Below are positions 1-8,223 of a DNA stretch of 10,119 nucleotides, in pieces. The position numbers were made by a program, and so were the translations under genes. The notes under the pieces were generated by a model, which saw only the letters and a list, made by a program, of their open reading frames with translations, was not told the DNA's origin and did not search any database. The DNA lies in the NCBI GenBank assembly GCA_029858545.1, contig JAOUFA010000105.1, positions 1-10,119 on the forward strand, written 5' to 3'. Position 1 is the stretch's first letter. Each line of letters opens with the position of its first letter. The DNA comes from Betaproteobacteria bacterium. GTDB lineage: Bacteria; Pseudomonadota; Gammaproteobacteria; Burkholderiales; SG8-39.

Positions 1-305
1 GCCTGCCCGACGACCTGCCGGAATTCATCGAAGTCGATTTGAGCAAGCTCGCCGTGGGCCATCCGATTCACGTGAAGGATGTCGTGTTGCCAAAGGGCGT
101 CGAGGCGGTGCTGCACAAGACCGAAAATCCGGTGGTGGCGACGGTCATCGTTCCGGCGGTCGTGACCGAAGACGAGGAAGTTGCCGCCGCGGCTGCGACC
201 CCGTCGGCCTCCGAGGTGCCCGCGACCGCGCAGGCGGCGCCGGACAAGGCCGCCGAAGCGGCTGCCAAGGGTGGCGAAAAGGGCGAGAAGAAAGAGAAGA
301 AGTAA
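1..305 (+). CDS. rplY: 50S ribosomal protein L25/CTC family, 3' part
   Basis: This is the C-terminal part (about 100 residues) of the L25/general stress protein CTC family, which binds 5S rRNA in the large ribosomal subunit. The gene begins before the window, and codons are read from base 3. The visible sequence holds the end of the long-form beta domain (VDLSKLAVGHPIHVKDVVLP, then a short strand ending in PAVV). An Ala/Pro-rich linker and a strongly basic and acidic Lys/Glu tail follow, ending in KKEKK. The long (TL5/CTC-like) form with a low-complexity tail is common in betaproteobacteria. The start lies outside, so full length and N-terminal RNA-binding residues cannot be checked. It is followed by a hairpin and pth, a frequent neighbour of this gene. 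Confidence 0.9.
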   Translation, partial: LPDDLPEFIEVDLSKLAVGHPIHVKDVVLPKGVEAVLHKTENPVVATVIVPAVVTEDEEVAAAAATPSASEVPATAQAAPDKAAEAAAKGGEKGEKKEKK

Positions 306-317
306 GCGCGTCACTTC

Positions 318-322
318 AGGAG
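318..322 (+). promoter_or_regulatory. Candidate hairpin-bridged Shine-Dalgarno for pth
   Basis: AGGAG ends one base before the hairpin at 324-357. The linear distance to the pth ATG at 366 is 43 bases, too far for normal initiation. If the whole hairpin including its A-T pairs folds, the remaining spacer is one base on the left plus eight on the right, about 9 nt, a normal distance. The region directly before the ATG (CTTTTTTCATCC) has no purine-rich site. Structure-bridged Shine-Dalgarno sites are known, for example at phage T4 gene 38. Use here is inference. Confidence 0.4.
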
Positions 323-323
323 C

Positions 324-360
324 AAAGGGCGGCCCGGCTCGCGCCGAACCGCCCTTTTTT
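324..360 (+). terminator. Intrinsic terminator-like hairpin between L25 gene and pth
   Basis: The left arm AAAGGGCGG (324-332) pairs perfectly with CCGCCCTTT (349-357). A second short helix, CGGC (335-338) with GCCG (343-346), closes a TCGC loop. A run of six T follows from 355 to 360. This is a good Rho-independent terminator for the L25 transcript. It ends only five bases before the pth ATG, which is unusual, and may also affect pth translation (see the AGGAG entry). Partial read-through would still let pth and ychF be co-transcribed with the L25 gene. Confidence 0.75.
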
Positions 361-365
361 CATCC

Positions 366-941
366 ATGGCAATCCGCCTTATCGTTGGTCTGGGCAATCC
401 AGGCAGGGAATACGAAGCCACGCGGCATAACGCGGGCTTTTGGCTGCTCGAACGCTACGCCGCGCGTGAGCGCGTCGACCTGCGCAAGGATGGCAAATAC
501 CACGCCTATCTGGGGCGCATCGACACCAGCGGTACCTGGTTGCTGATGCCGCAAACTTATATGAATGCGAGTGGCAAGTCGGTTGGCCTGCTCGCGGGAT
601 TCTTCAAGATTCAGCCTGCCGAGGTGCTGGTGGTGCACGACGAACTCGACTTCGCGCCAGGTGTCGCCAAGATGAAGCAGGGCGGCGGTATCGCCGGACA
701 CAATGGACTGAAGGACATCGCCGCGAAACTCGGCTCGCTCGATTTCTGGCGCATCCGTCTGGGTATCGGCCACCCGGGCGAGCGCTCGCAGGTGGTTGAC
801 TACGTGCTGCAGAAGCCATCCGCCGAGGACCGCGCTGCGATCGAGCGGTCGATCGACAGGACGATCGACATCCTGCCGATGTGCGTCGCCGGTGATTTGC
901 AGGGCGCGATGCTGAAACTTCACACCAAGGACAAACTTTGA
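366..941 (+). CDS. pth: Peptidyl-tRNA hydrolase
   Basis: Pth cleaves peptidyl-tRNAs released from stalled ribosomes, recycling tRNA in the cytoplasm; it is essential in many bacteria. The 191-residue length is close to the E. coli enzyme. The N-terminus reads IVGLGNPG, followed by TRHNAG. The expected active-site set is present: Asn11, catalytic His21, Asn67 in TYMN, Asp92 in HDELD and Asn113 in GHNGLK, followed by RLGIGHPG near residue 130. The ATG at 366 gives the correct family N-terminus, but nothing before it resembles a Shine-Dalgarno site because a terminator-like T run ends at 360. The ychF start lies 25 bases downstream, so pth and ychF are probably co-transcribed. The identity is firm; how its translation starts is the open question. 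Confidence 0.97.
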   Translation: MAIRLIVGLGNPGREYEATRHNAGFWLLERYAARERVDLRKDGKYHAYLGRIDTSGTWLLMPQTYMNASGKSVGLLAGFFKIQPAEVLVVHDELDFAPGVAKMKQGGGIAGHNGLKDIAAKLGSLDFWRIRLGIGHPGERSQVVDYVLQKPSAEDRAAIERSIDRTIDILPMCVAGDLQGAMLKLHTKDKL

Positions 942-953
942 GCGAGCAGATAC

Positions 954-959
954 AGGAGG
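954..959 (+). promoter_or_regulatory. Shine-Dalgarno that fixes the ychF GTG start
   Basis: AGGAGG is a full match to the anti-Shine-Dalgarno complement and ends 7 bases before the GTG at 967. It supports the GTG as the true start, in agreement with the conserved N-terminus KCGIVGLPNVGKS. Confidence 0.85.
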
Positions 960-966
960 CGATCCG

Positions 967-2061
967 GTGAGCGTCAAATGCGGCATCGTCGGGCTGCCCA
1001 ACGTCGGCAAGTCCACCTTATTCAACGCACTCACCAAGGCGGGGATCGCCGCGGAGAACTATCCTTTCTGCACCATCGAGCCCAACGTCGGTATCGTCGA
1101 AGTCCCTGATCCGCGGCTGGGCAAGCTTGCCGACCTCGAGAAGCCGCAGAAGCTGATTCCGGCGGTGGTCGAGTTCGTCGACATTGCCGGGCTGGTCGCG
1201 GGCGCGTCCAAGGGCGAGGGTCTGGGCAATCAATTTCTCGCCAACATCCGCGAGACTGATGCGATCGCGCACGTGGTGCGTTGTTTCGAGGACCCGGATG
1301 TGGTGCACGTCGCGGGCAAAATCGATCCGGTCTCGGACATCGAAACCATCAATACGGAACTCGCGCTCGCCGATTTGCAGACGGTGGACAAGCAGATCGC
1401 GCGCTATGCCAAAGTCGCCAAGACGGGCAACGACAAGGAGGCGCAGCGTCTGGTCGCCGCGCTGACGAAGGTGCAGGAAGTTCTCGATCAAGGTCGTCCC
1501 GCGAGAAGCACCGAGCTCTCGAAGGAAGAACTTTTCGTCATCAGGCCGCTCTTTCTCCTCACGATGAAACCGACGATGTACGTTGCCAACGTCGGCGAGA
1601 AGGGCTTCGCGGACAATCCGCTGCTCGCCCAGGTCGAGGCACATGCCAGGAAGGAAGGCGCACCGGTGGTCGCGATCTGCGCCGCGCTGGAGGCGCAAAT
1701 CGCAGACATGTCGGACGAGGACAAGGAAATCTTCCTTTCCGACATAGGCATGGTGGAACCAGGCCTCAATCGCGTGATTCGCGCCGGTTATCATTTGCTG
1801 GGCCTGCAGACCTACTTCACCGCCGGGCCGAAGGAAGTGCGCGCGTGGACCGTACCGGTCGGAGCAACCGCACCGCAGGCGGCGGGCGTCATCCACACCG
1901 ATTTCGAGCACGGCTTCATCCGCGCCGAGGTGGTCGCCTACGAAGACTATATCGCGTTCAAGGGCGAGCACGGGGCGAAGGAGGCGGGTAAGCTGAGGGT
2001 GGAAGGCAAGGAGTACGTCGTGCGCGATGGCGACGTCATGCACTTCCGCTTCAACGTCTGA
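967..2061 (+). CDS. ychF: Redox-regulated ATPase YchF (Obg family)
   Basis: YchF is the universally conserved Obg-related P-loop protein that prefers ATP over GTP, associates with ribosomes and influences oxidative stress responses and start-codon choice. The 364-residue product matches the usual length of about 363. The Walker A loop GLPNVGKS lies at residues 9-16, and the G3 motif DIAG starts at residue 72, followed by LVAGASKGEGLGN. In place of the GTPase NKxD motif it has NVGE at 208-211, the substitution that shifts specificity to ATP. The C-terminal TGS domain covers roughly residues 280-363 and ends VRDGDVMHFRFNV, as in the family. The start is GTG with a strong AGGAGG upstream. The pth-ychF pairing is widespread in proteobacteria. 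Nothing looks damaged. Confidence 0.97.
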   Translation: MSVKCGIVGLPNVGKSTLFNALTKAGIAAENYPFCTIEPNVGIVEVPDPRLGKLADLEKPQKLIPAVVEFVDIAGLVAGASKGEGLGNQFLANIRETDAIAHVVRCFEDPDVVHVAGKIDPVSDIETINTELALADLQTVDKQIARYAKVAKTGNDKEAQRLVAALTKVQEVLDQGRPARSTELSKEELFVIRPLFLLTMKPTMYVANVGEKGFADNPLLAQVEAHARKEGAPVVAICAALEAQIADMSDEDKEIFLSDIGMVEPGLNRVIRAGYHLLGLQTYFTAGPKEVRAWTVPVGATAPQAAGVIHTDFEHGFIRAEVVAYEDYIAFKGEHGAKEAGKLRVEGKEYVVRDGDVMHFRFNV

Positions 2062-2103
2062 AAGAATCCGGTGCCCGCGCGCGCGGCGCAGGTGCCGGCT
2101 CAT

Positions 2104-2120
2104 CCGCACCGGAGGTGCGG
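2104..2120 (+). other. Short hairpin in the ychF-hydrolase gap
   Basis: CCGCACC (2104-2110) pairs with GGTGCGG (2114-2120) around a GGA loop. No T run follows, so it is not a classical intrinsic terminator. It lies 26 bases before the hydrolase start in an 85-base gap. Seven-base arms can occur by chance in DNA this rich in GC, so its role is uncertain. Confidence 0.3.
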
Positions 2121-2146
2121 CGGATCGATGGACCGGGGGCGAATCT

Positions 2147-2860
2147 ATGGCGACATTTCTCGTAGCGCACGGCGCCTGGTCGGCCGCCTGGGCGTGGAAA
2201 AAAATGCGCCCGCGACTGCGTGAGCGCGGGCACGAACTTCTTACGCCCACCTACACCGGACTCGGCGAGCGGGCGCATCTGGCGCGTCCTGAGGTCGGGC
2301 TCAACACGCATATCGAGGATCTGCTCGCGGTGCTCGCGATGGAGGATCTGCGCGAGCTGATTCTTGTGGGCCACAGCTATGGCGGGATGGTGGCGACCAG
2401 TGTGGCCGATCGCGCAGCCGAGCGCATTGCGCAACTCGTCTATCTCGATGCCTTCGTGCCGCGCGACGGGCAATCGCTGTTCGATCTTCAGTCGACCGAA
2501 GTGCGCGCGAGCATGCGCGAGGCGGCTCGACGCGCGGGCGAGGGCTGGCGAATTCCGCCGAATCCTCCGCCTCCCGACACGAGCCCGGAGGATATAGTCT
2601 GGGTGACCCCGCGCCGCTTCATGCATCCGCTCAAGGCGTTCGAGCAGGTGGTACGACTCGGCGGTGCCGTCGATCGGCTGCCGAGAACCTACATCTACTG
2701 CACGCGAAGTTCGCCCGGCGACGTCTTCGGCCAGTTCGCGCACCGCGCCCGGAGCGAGCCCGGCTGGAGATATCTGGAAATCGACGCGAGTCACAATCCG
2801 CACATCACGGTTCCGGATGCGCTTGCCGCGATGCTCGACGCGATCGCAACGTCGGCATGA
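2147..2860 (+). CDS. Alpha/beta-fold hydrolase, HNL/methylesterase-like
   Basis: This is a cytoplasmic serine hydrolase of the alpha/beta fold (Abhydrolase_6 type), resembling the plant methyl-salicylate esterase and hydroxynitrile lyase branch and its many uncharacterised bacterial relatives. The 237 residues show FLVAHGAWSAAWAW at the N-terminus (His8-Gly9 oxyanion region). The nucleophile elbow GHSYGG has Ser77, the likely acid is near Asp192 (SPGD), and the base is His216 in ASHNPHITVPD. The substrate cannot be told from sequence; ester hydrolysis is most likely. The reading frame stays open upstream to 2027, inside ychF, but family homology begins at the ATG at 2147, which has GGGGG seven bases upstream. 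It sits 85 bases after ychF and converges on the M1 peptidase gene. It may be read through from ychF or have its own promoter; none is obvious. Confidence 0.85.
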   Translation: MATFLVAHGAWSAAWAWKKMRPRLRERGHELLTPTYTGLGERAHLARPEVGLNTHIEDLLAVLAMEDLRELILVGHSYGGMVATSVADRAAERIAQLVYLDAFVPRDGQSLFDLQSTEVRASMREAARRAGEGWRIPPNPPPPDTSPEDIVWVTPRRFMHPLKAFEQVVRLGGAVDRLPRTYIYCTRSSPGDVFGQFAHRARSEPGWRYLEIDASHNPHITVPDALAAMLDAIATSA

Positions 2861-2891
2861 CGGCATCCCCTGCGCCGGACACGACGACGGG

Positions 2892-4904
2892 TCAGCGCGT
2901 CACGGCTACGGGTCGTCCGGTCACCGGCCACACGCCGCGCTCGAGCAGCCTGGCGCCGTCGAAGACGAGAAAGCTCTGCGCGCCATAGTGCGGCAGCGGT
3001 CGCTCGAGCGCGTGTAGCGATGCCGCGTCGCGAGCGGAAACGACGGCAATCGGCGCGTCGCGCGCGCCGCGGCGCAGGGTCCAGACCTGCGCGGACCCCT
3101 GGCCCGCAAGGTTCGCGGGTCGGGGTGCAAGCCCGAGACGGCTGAGCGCGGTGTCGATATCGGCATGCAAGCCGATGAGAAGCAGCGGCTCGCTTCCGTC
3201 ACCCGGGGCATCGATCGCGACGGGTTCCACGTTCGCCTCGAAGAATTTCGCCGCGAGCGAACGAGCCGCGTGATGCGCTGCGGCATCGCCCGTCGCAACC
3301 GCGACGCGTGGTGCACGGGCAATGATCCACTGCCGCAGGATCGGCGGCAGCTCGCCCGAGTCGATGGCGCGCCAAACCCGGAATTGCGGATCGATCTGCA
3401 CGGTCTCGGGCATCTGCGCCACCTCGAGCGCCACCTGCTCCCTTTGGTGCCTGAGATCGATCCAGCGTGTGGTGCTTTCGCTTCCCGAAACCAGTGCAAC
3501 CGGTACGCGCAGCGCGTAGGCCGGCGCGGTCTGCTCGACCGACAGGACGAGTTTTTCGCCAGACGGCGAGGACTCCGCGCGTGCGCCGACGATTTGCACG
3601 GTGGGGCCGCCCGCACGCTCGAGCCATTGTGCGAAGAACGACGCGAGGTCCTGCCCGGATACCTGCTCGAACGCGACGCGAAGGTCATCCCACGATGCGA
3701 CGTGGAAGCGTTGCGCCTCCCAGAAACGCCGCAGACCCCGCGCGAAGACCTCGGCGCCCAGTGCGTCGCGCAGCATCAGGAACACCATCGCCGATTTGCC
3801 GTAGCCGATCGCCGCTTGTGCACCATGGCTGCGCGAGCGAAAGGACGCGAGGCTCTGGTGCGCGCCCGGCGCAATGGCGGCGAAGTCACGCAGCCAGGCA
3901 AGCCGCATAGCGGTCGCGGCGAGCGGCGATTCCTGCTCCTTCGCCGCATAGTCGGCCATGAAGGTGGTGAGTCCTTCGCTCCAGTTGCCGCTCGCGGCGT
4001 CCGTATGCACGCCGTTTCCCCACCAGTTGTGCAGCACCTCGTGGCGCAGCGAGCTCGCGCGGATAAAGGGCAGCTTTAACACCGCTGCGCCGATATAGGC
4101 AAACCGCGGCATGCCGTATCCGGTGGGCAGCGGACTCGCTACCACCGAGTACTCGGTGTACGGGTAGGCGCCGATCTGTTCCGCGTACAGCTCGATGTAG
4201 CGCTTGCAGTCTTCCAGATAGTCCTTCGCGAGCGCATCCATGTCGCGATAAAAGTATGTCCTCAGGCGAAGCGGCGGCTGGCCGGCGCGCGCCACCAGGC
4301 GCTCGCGCACCGCGTAGGGTCCGACGACCAGGTCGATACTCTCCGTGGGATGTTCGGCGGCGAAGGTCGCGCTCGTTCGGCCGCTGCTCGAGCGCGGCAG
4401 CGACTCGGCGATGAGCCGTCCGGCGACCAGTCCGCGCTGGTCGCCGGGCAGCCTGAGCTGTACGCGCCAGGTAAAGCGCTCCGCGGGACGCGGGTACCAG
4501 GCCCCGGCGCCCGGGAGGAAACTGCCCTCGCGCGAGGCCATCGGCGCGCGATGGCCCAGCACGCTGCGATGGTCGAGCGAAAGGTCCAGCGCCGGCAGCA
4601 CGCCGCCGTATCGAATGCGCAGCCGCGCTCCCTTGTGAGCGAGAATGCGCCACAGGCGATATTCGCCCTGATCGACCGGCGGCCCGAAGGACTGTGATCG
4701 GCCATCGAGTTCCACGTCGTGCAGGTCGAGCGCACGGTGCAACAGGAAGCGCGCCTCGCCGTCTGAGCGCCAGGCGGCAACCGCCTGCAAGCTGCGTGTC
4801 GCGGGAACGAGATCGACTTCGAGGTCGAGATGCGCGCCGTGGGCGCTTACCGCCGCGGCGGCGAGCGAGAGACCGAGCGGGGCGAGGAGGCGCGCAAAGT
4901 TCAT
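2892..4904 (-). CDS. Exported M1-type zinc metallopeptidase, divergent
   Basis: The 670-residue protein begins with a signal peptide (MNFARLLAPLGLSLAAAAVSA, likely cut after Ala21), so it probably acts in the periplasm. An N-terminal beta region is followed by the gluzincin catalytic domain. The zinc ligands His288, His292 (HEVLH) and Glu310 (GNWSEG) are all present, and the probable catalytic tyrosine is Tyr368 in IGYGKSAM. Two features differ from classic aminopeptidase N. The spacing between the second His and the Glu ligand is 17 residues rather than 18, and the GAMEN motif that binds the substrate N-terminus is replaced by GYGMP (262-266). Residues from about 515 to 670 form an extra domain with a Rossmann-like alternation (RVAVATGD, EPLLLIGL, APIAVVSA). 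The start ATG overlaps the stop of the ChaN-like gene (ATGA), indicating coupled translation. Exact substrate unknown; it could be an aminopeptidase or an endopeptidase. Confidence 0.88.
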   Translation of the reverse strand: MNFARLLAPLGLSLAAAAVSAHGAHLDLEVDLVPATRSLQAVAAWRSDGEARFLLHRALDLHDVELDGRSQSFGPPVDQGEYRLWRILAHKGARLRIRYGGVLPALDLSLDHRSVLGHRAPMASREGSFLPGAGAWYPRPAERFTWRVQLRLPGDQRGLVAGRLIAESLPRSSSGRTSATFAAEHPTESIDLVVGPYAVRERLVARAGQPPLRLRTYFYRDMDALAKDYLEDCKRYIELYAEQIGAYPYTEYSVVASPLPTGYGMPRFAYIGAAVLKLPFIRASSLRHEVLHNWWGNGVHTDAASGNWSEGLTTFMADYAAKEQESPLAATAMRLAWLRDFAAIAPGAHQSLASFRSRSHGAQAAIGYGKSAMVFLMLRDALGAEVFARGLRRFWEAQRFHVASWDDLRVAFEQVSGQDLASFFAQWLERAGGPTVQIVGARAESSPSGEKLVLSVEQTAPAYALRVPVALVSGSESTTRWIDLRHQREQVALEVAQMPETVQIDPQFRVWRAIDSGELPPILRQWIIARAPRVAVATGDAAAHHAARSLAAKFFEANVEPVAIDAPGDGSEPLLLIGLHADIDTALSRLGLAPRPANLAGQGSAQVWTLRRGARDAPIAVVSARDAASLHALERPLPHYGAQSFLVFDGARLLERGVWPVTGRPVAVTR

Positions 4905-6222
4905 TGCCCTGGACGCGCCGGCGCCGGTGCCTTGGACGAGGCGCGTGCTCCCCTGTGCGGCCCCTCACGGGGCGGATACTTGATCAGCAGCTCGAGTGTT
5001 TGCCCGCTGCGCTGCAATTGGATCGGCAGCCAGGTTCCGTCGGTCGGCGCGCGAAGCGCGGCCACCACCGCGGCGATCTGTTTCACCGGCACACCGCCCA
5101 GGGAAACGATGCGATCGCCCTTGCGCAGGCCGCTGGCCTCGGCAAGGCTGCCCGCGACCACCTCCGTGATGTCTACACCTTCCTGGACCTGTTCGAGCCG
5201 CACGCCGACGCGCGGCGGCGGGGCCGCATCGGCGGGCAGCGCCGGCAGCGCGAACACCGCGTCGGCGAGCCCTGCCGGGAGTTCCGCGCAGTCGCTGCCG
5301 GCGTCGACCGCGAGCAGTGACGCGATACGGGAGATCCCCAGGTCGCGCAATTGATGCGCGACGCCGTGGCCGTGGCGTACGTGACCGGCACCCAGAATGG
5401 CCACCACCAGCGGCGCATCACCCCGTCCGAGGCCCCGCGCACGCGCCAGCGCCTCGGCCATCGCGCGGTCCCAGGTCGTTTGCGAATCGACGAAATTCAG
5501 AAACTCCCGGTCATCGAGCCGTACCGGTGCAGCGTTTCGGTCCTTGACGCGCCGGTGCTGCGTGAATATTTCGAGGAGTTGCGCGCGGTAGGCATCGCGC
5601 GCCGGCGCCGGGCGCGATACGCCTTCCTTCTTCTCCGCCGGGACCGCATCCCAGCCGCGCCGGGATATCTGCTGCGTCAGCTCGCGTTCGACGTTGAGCG
5701 CGAGCATCGGAATACGGTTGAGGCGCGCGAAATGCATGAGCGGAAGGTACAGTTCCGCCGGCATATTCCAGACTTTGTCCCAGGTGCTTTGTTCGAGGAA
5801 CTCCTTTTGCGAGAGCTTGCCGGCCACCCAGAGGTCGAGCACCGGTTGCACGCGACGCGGAAACGACTCGAAGCCGATCGCCATGCGCGGATGCAATGTA
5901 TGCAGCGCGGCAAGGACCTGCAACTGCCAGCGATGGTGATCGGGGTCGTCATGGGATTCGCCCAGCAGCACGACCTCGCGCCGCGCAATTTCGCCGAGCA
6001 GGACCCCCTCGGCGCGCTCACGCGGGCGCGGGTCGCCGAGCGCGTACCAGGCGCCGGGGGACAGGCATGCTGAGTCGATCGCAGCCGCGGCCGCGCTATC
6101 CTGGGCGCAGCCCGCGACAATCCCGAGCGTGCCGCCGAGTGCCAGGCGTCGCGCCCACCGCGCGCCGCGCGCCGTCCCTTCCCCCCCGCACACGCCCGGC
6201 TTCGCGTCGCGTGCGGAGCGCA

Positions 6223-6223
<1 letters not shown>
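4901..6223 (-). CDS. ChaN-family lipoprotein with C-terminal PDZ domain
   Basis: The protein (440 residues from the ATG at 6223) has a basic N-terminus and a lipobox IVAGC with lipidated Cys39. Ala follows the Cys, which under the E. coli Lol rule predicts outer-membrane sorting. The ChaN/cofactor-binding domain (haem-binding type 2, PF04187-like) covers about residues 70-310. It begins VVLLGESHDDPDHH, continues with IGFESFPRRVQPVLD and ends with AILGAGHVRHGHG. In Campylobacter, ChaN binds haem and is linked to iron uptake; here the ligand is inferred only. A PDZ domain follows at about 338-417 (GVRLEQV, SGLRKGDRIVSLGG), then a Pro/Ala/Arg tail. The gene overlaps typA upstream (TGATG) and the M1 peptidase downstream (ATGA). 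A GTG at 6226 just before the ATG is an alternative start. The PDZ may dock or regulate the partner peptidase (inference). Confidence 0.87.
6181..6187 (-). repeat. G7 homopolymer in the lipoprotein leader
   Basis: On the coding strand a run of seven G is followed by AAGGG, within about the twelfth to fifteenth codons of the ChaN-family gene, ahead of the hydrophobic part of the signal peptide. A one-base slip would disrupt export and the rest of the frame. The run is short for a phase-variable tract, so this is only noted. Confidence 0.4.
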
Positions 6224-8052
<1,829 letters not shown>

Positions 8053-8078
8053 GCGGACACCGGGAAAAATAGTGCGCG

Positions 8079-8087
8079 ATTCTACCA
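8079..8087 (-). promoter_or_regulatory. Extended -10 promoter for typA operon
   Basis: On the minus strand the sequence TGGTAGAAT is an extended -10 element (TGn followed by TAGAAT, five of six bases of TATAAT). Transcription would start near 8073, leaving a leader of about 21 bases before the typA ATG at 8052. No TTGACA-like -35 is seen at 17 bases, which is usual for extended -10 promoters. It supports the shorter typA start. Confidence 0.6.
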
Positions 8088-8093
8088 ATCCCA

Positions 8094-8108
8094 TCCCCGA
8101 TTCGGGGA
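8094..8108. promoter_or_regulatory. 15-base palindrome at -35 region of typA promoter
   Basis: TCCCCGA, one base, then TCGGGGA form a perfect 7+1+7 inverted repeat centred at 8101, about 28 bases upstream of the predicted typA transcription start. The place fits an operator or activator site overlapping the missing -35 element. A palindrome of this size can also arise by chance in 10 kb. Confidence 0.35.
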
Positions 8109-8147
8109 CGATTTGCGTGAAAGATCGTGCGTGGGCCGCGCCACGCG

Positions 8148-8200
8148 AAAAAACCGAAGCGACGGCGAATATCCGGCGCGCTGCGTCCCGCCGGCGCGCC
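8148..8200 (-). terminator. Possible weak terminator after gabD
   Basis: Downstream of the gabD stop (at 8224) the minus strand carries GGCGCGC (8200-8194) that can pair with GCGCGCC (8181-8175) across a 12-base loop. A run of six T lies at 8153-8148, but 21 bases separate the stem and the T run, so it is not a textbook intrinsic terminator. The rest of the 171-base gap to typA holds only the typA promoter region. Confidence 0.25.
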
Positions 8201-8223
8201 CGCCCGGGAGGCCCGACCCCGGC

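Noticed and set aside
68..268. A small open frame opposite the L25 tail
   Set aside because: Its Ala/Ser/Thr-rich product mirrors the low-complexity tail of L25 and has no independent support.
2027..2146. Upstream extension of the alpha/beta hydrolase into ychF
   Set aside because: The extra 40 residues are Arg/Ser-rich and unlike the family; the ATG at 2147 has GGGGG at proper spacing and the product then starts at the first beta strand.
1018..2250. A 410-codon open frame on the - strand opposite ychF
   Set aside because: It is the antisense shadow of a conserved gene, with no domain or ribosome-binding site.
3165..4079. A 304-codon open frame on the + strand opposite the M1 peptidase gene
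   Set aside because: The minus-strand protein has a signal peptide and intact zinc site, while the + strand product resembles nothing known.
8053..8094. Longer typA start at 8094
   Set aside because: It would add 14 residues absent from the family and lies upstream of the predicted transcription start from the extended -10 element.
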